Positions 6,539-6,802 of a DNA stretch of 6,802 bases are shown here, piece by piece (within the stretch, counting starts at the first letter, position 1; each line of letters starts with the position of its first letter). The notes beneath the pieces are model-generated. The model was not told the origin of the DNA, did no database searches, and saw nothing but the letters and a program-made list of their open reading frames with translations. The translations under genes and the position numbers were made by a program. The DNA is from Limnoglobus sp043757025. Its GTDB lineage: Bacteria > Planctomycetota > Planctomycetia > Gemmatales > Gemmataceae. The stretch lies in contig JAYVQG010000205.1 of the NCBI GenBank assembly GCA_043757025.1, positions 1 to 6,802 on the forward strand, given 5' to 3'.

Positions 6539-6802
6539 ATGACCGCACTGCCGAAATCGAAACTGACCGTCGCCGAGTATCTGGCGATCGAGCGGAAAGC
6601 CGAATTCAAAAGCGAATTCTACGACGGCGAGATGTTTGCAATGGCGGGAGCGAACCGCCTGCACAACATCGCCAACGAGAACCTCGGCGGGGAACTTTAC
6701 GCGAAGTTGAAAGGCACTCACTGCCGGACGTTGTCGCGCGACCAGCGGGTATGGATTGGCCGAACGGGGTTGTACTGCTACCCCGACCTCATCATCGTCT
6801 GC
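6539..6802 (+). CDS. Uma2 family (DUF820) putative endonuclease, 3' truncated by window
   Basis: The first 88 residues of a protein that continues beyond the window. The opening KLTVAEYLAIERK, then FKSEFYDGEMFAMAG at 23-37, H42, the SRDQRVWI stretch near 66-73 and GLYCYPDLIIVC at 77-88 match the N-terminal half of Uma2/DUF820 proteins, which adopt the PD-(D/E)XK restriction-endonuclease fold. Glu31 and the Asp of the Pro-Asp pair (82-83) sit where the family has acidic active-site residues; the later catalytic part lies outside the window. The biological role of the family is unclear; it is greatly expanded in cyanobacteria and planctomycetes. ATG 6539 gives the usual N-terminus, although no clear Shine-Dalgarno precedes it. 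It follows the flavoprotein gene by 44 bases on the same strand, with no obvious terminator, so readthrough is possible. The remaining length and intactness cannot be judged. Confidence 0.88.
   Translation, partial: MTALPKSKLTVAEYLAIERKAEFKSEFYDGEMFAMAGANRLHNIANENLGGELYAKLKGTHCRTLSRDQRVWIGRTGLYCYPDLIIVC

Overview
The window is G+C-rich bacterial DNA and almost certainly comes from a planctomycete, most likely a Gemmata-like member. The main reason is the large central gene. Its architecture (secreted dehydrogenase-type propeller, HEAT-like helices, CxxCH heme domain, C-terminal DUF1080 domain) is a hallmark of the Planctomycetes/Verrucomicrobia group. A Uma2-type gene, from a family heavily expanded in planctomycetes, also fits. 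This placement rests on recognised protein families, not on a database search.

Layout, left to right. (1) Positions 2-166, plus strand: the last 54 codons of a gene that begins outside the window and is not firmly identified. (2) 167-200: a short convergent gap with a weak imperfect hairpin. (3) 201-1130, minus strand: miaA, a complete tRNA dimethylallyltransferase with a good Shine-Dalgarno sequence. (4) 1131-1268: a divergent intergenic region that should carry the promoters of miaA and of the large gene. (5) 1269-5279, plus strand: a 1336-residue predicted secreted multidomain c-type cytochrome. (6) 5304-6494, plus strand, 24 bases further on: a PHBH-fold FAD-dependent monooxygenase-like protein; its ATG at 5304 is supported by a GGGGGTG ribosome-binding site. 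(7) 6539-6802, plus strand: the first 88 codons of a Uma2-family (DUF820, PD-(D/E)XK fold) protein, cut by the window end.

How the genes may work together. miaA is housekeeping (tRNA A37 modification) and independent of the rest. The large protein places, in one polypeptide, a sugar-dehydrogenase-like propeller, a covalent heme that could accept electrons, and a domain of the family now called 3-keto-disaccharide hydrolase. A plausible but unproven reading is oxidation of an extracellular glycan or glycoside followed by cleavage of the keto-sugar. The FAD protein follows closely enough to be cotranscribed, but it has no export signal and belongs to the hydroxylase rather than the sugar-oxidase flavoprotein fold, so a direct functional link is uncertain.

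I found no RNA genes, CRISPR arrays, insertion sequences or long repeats. The long antisense open frames opposite the coding genes look like composition-driven shadows.
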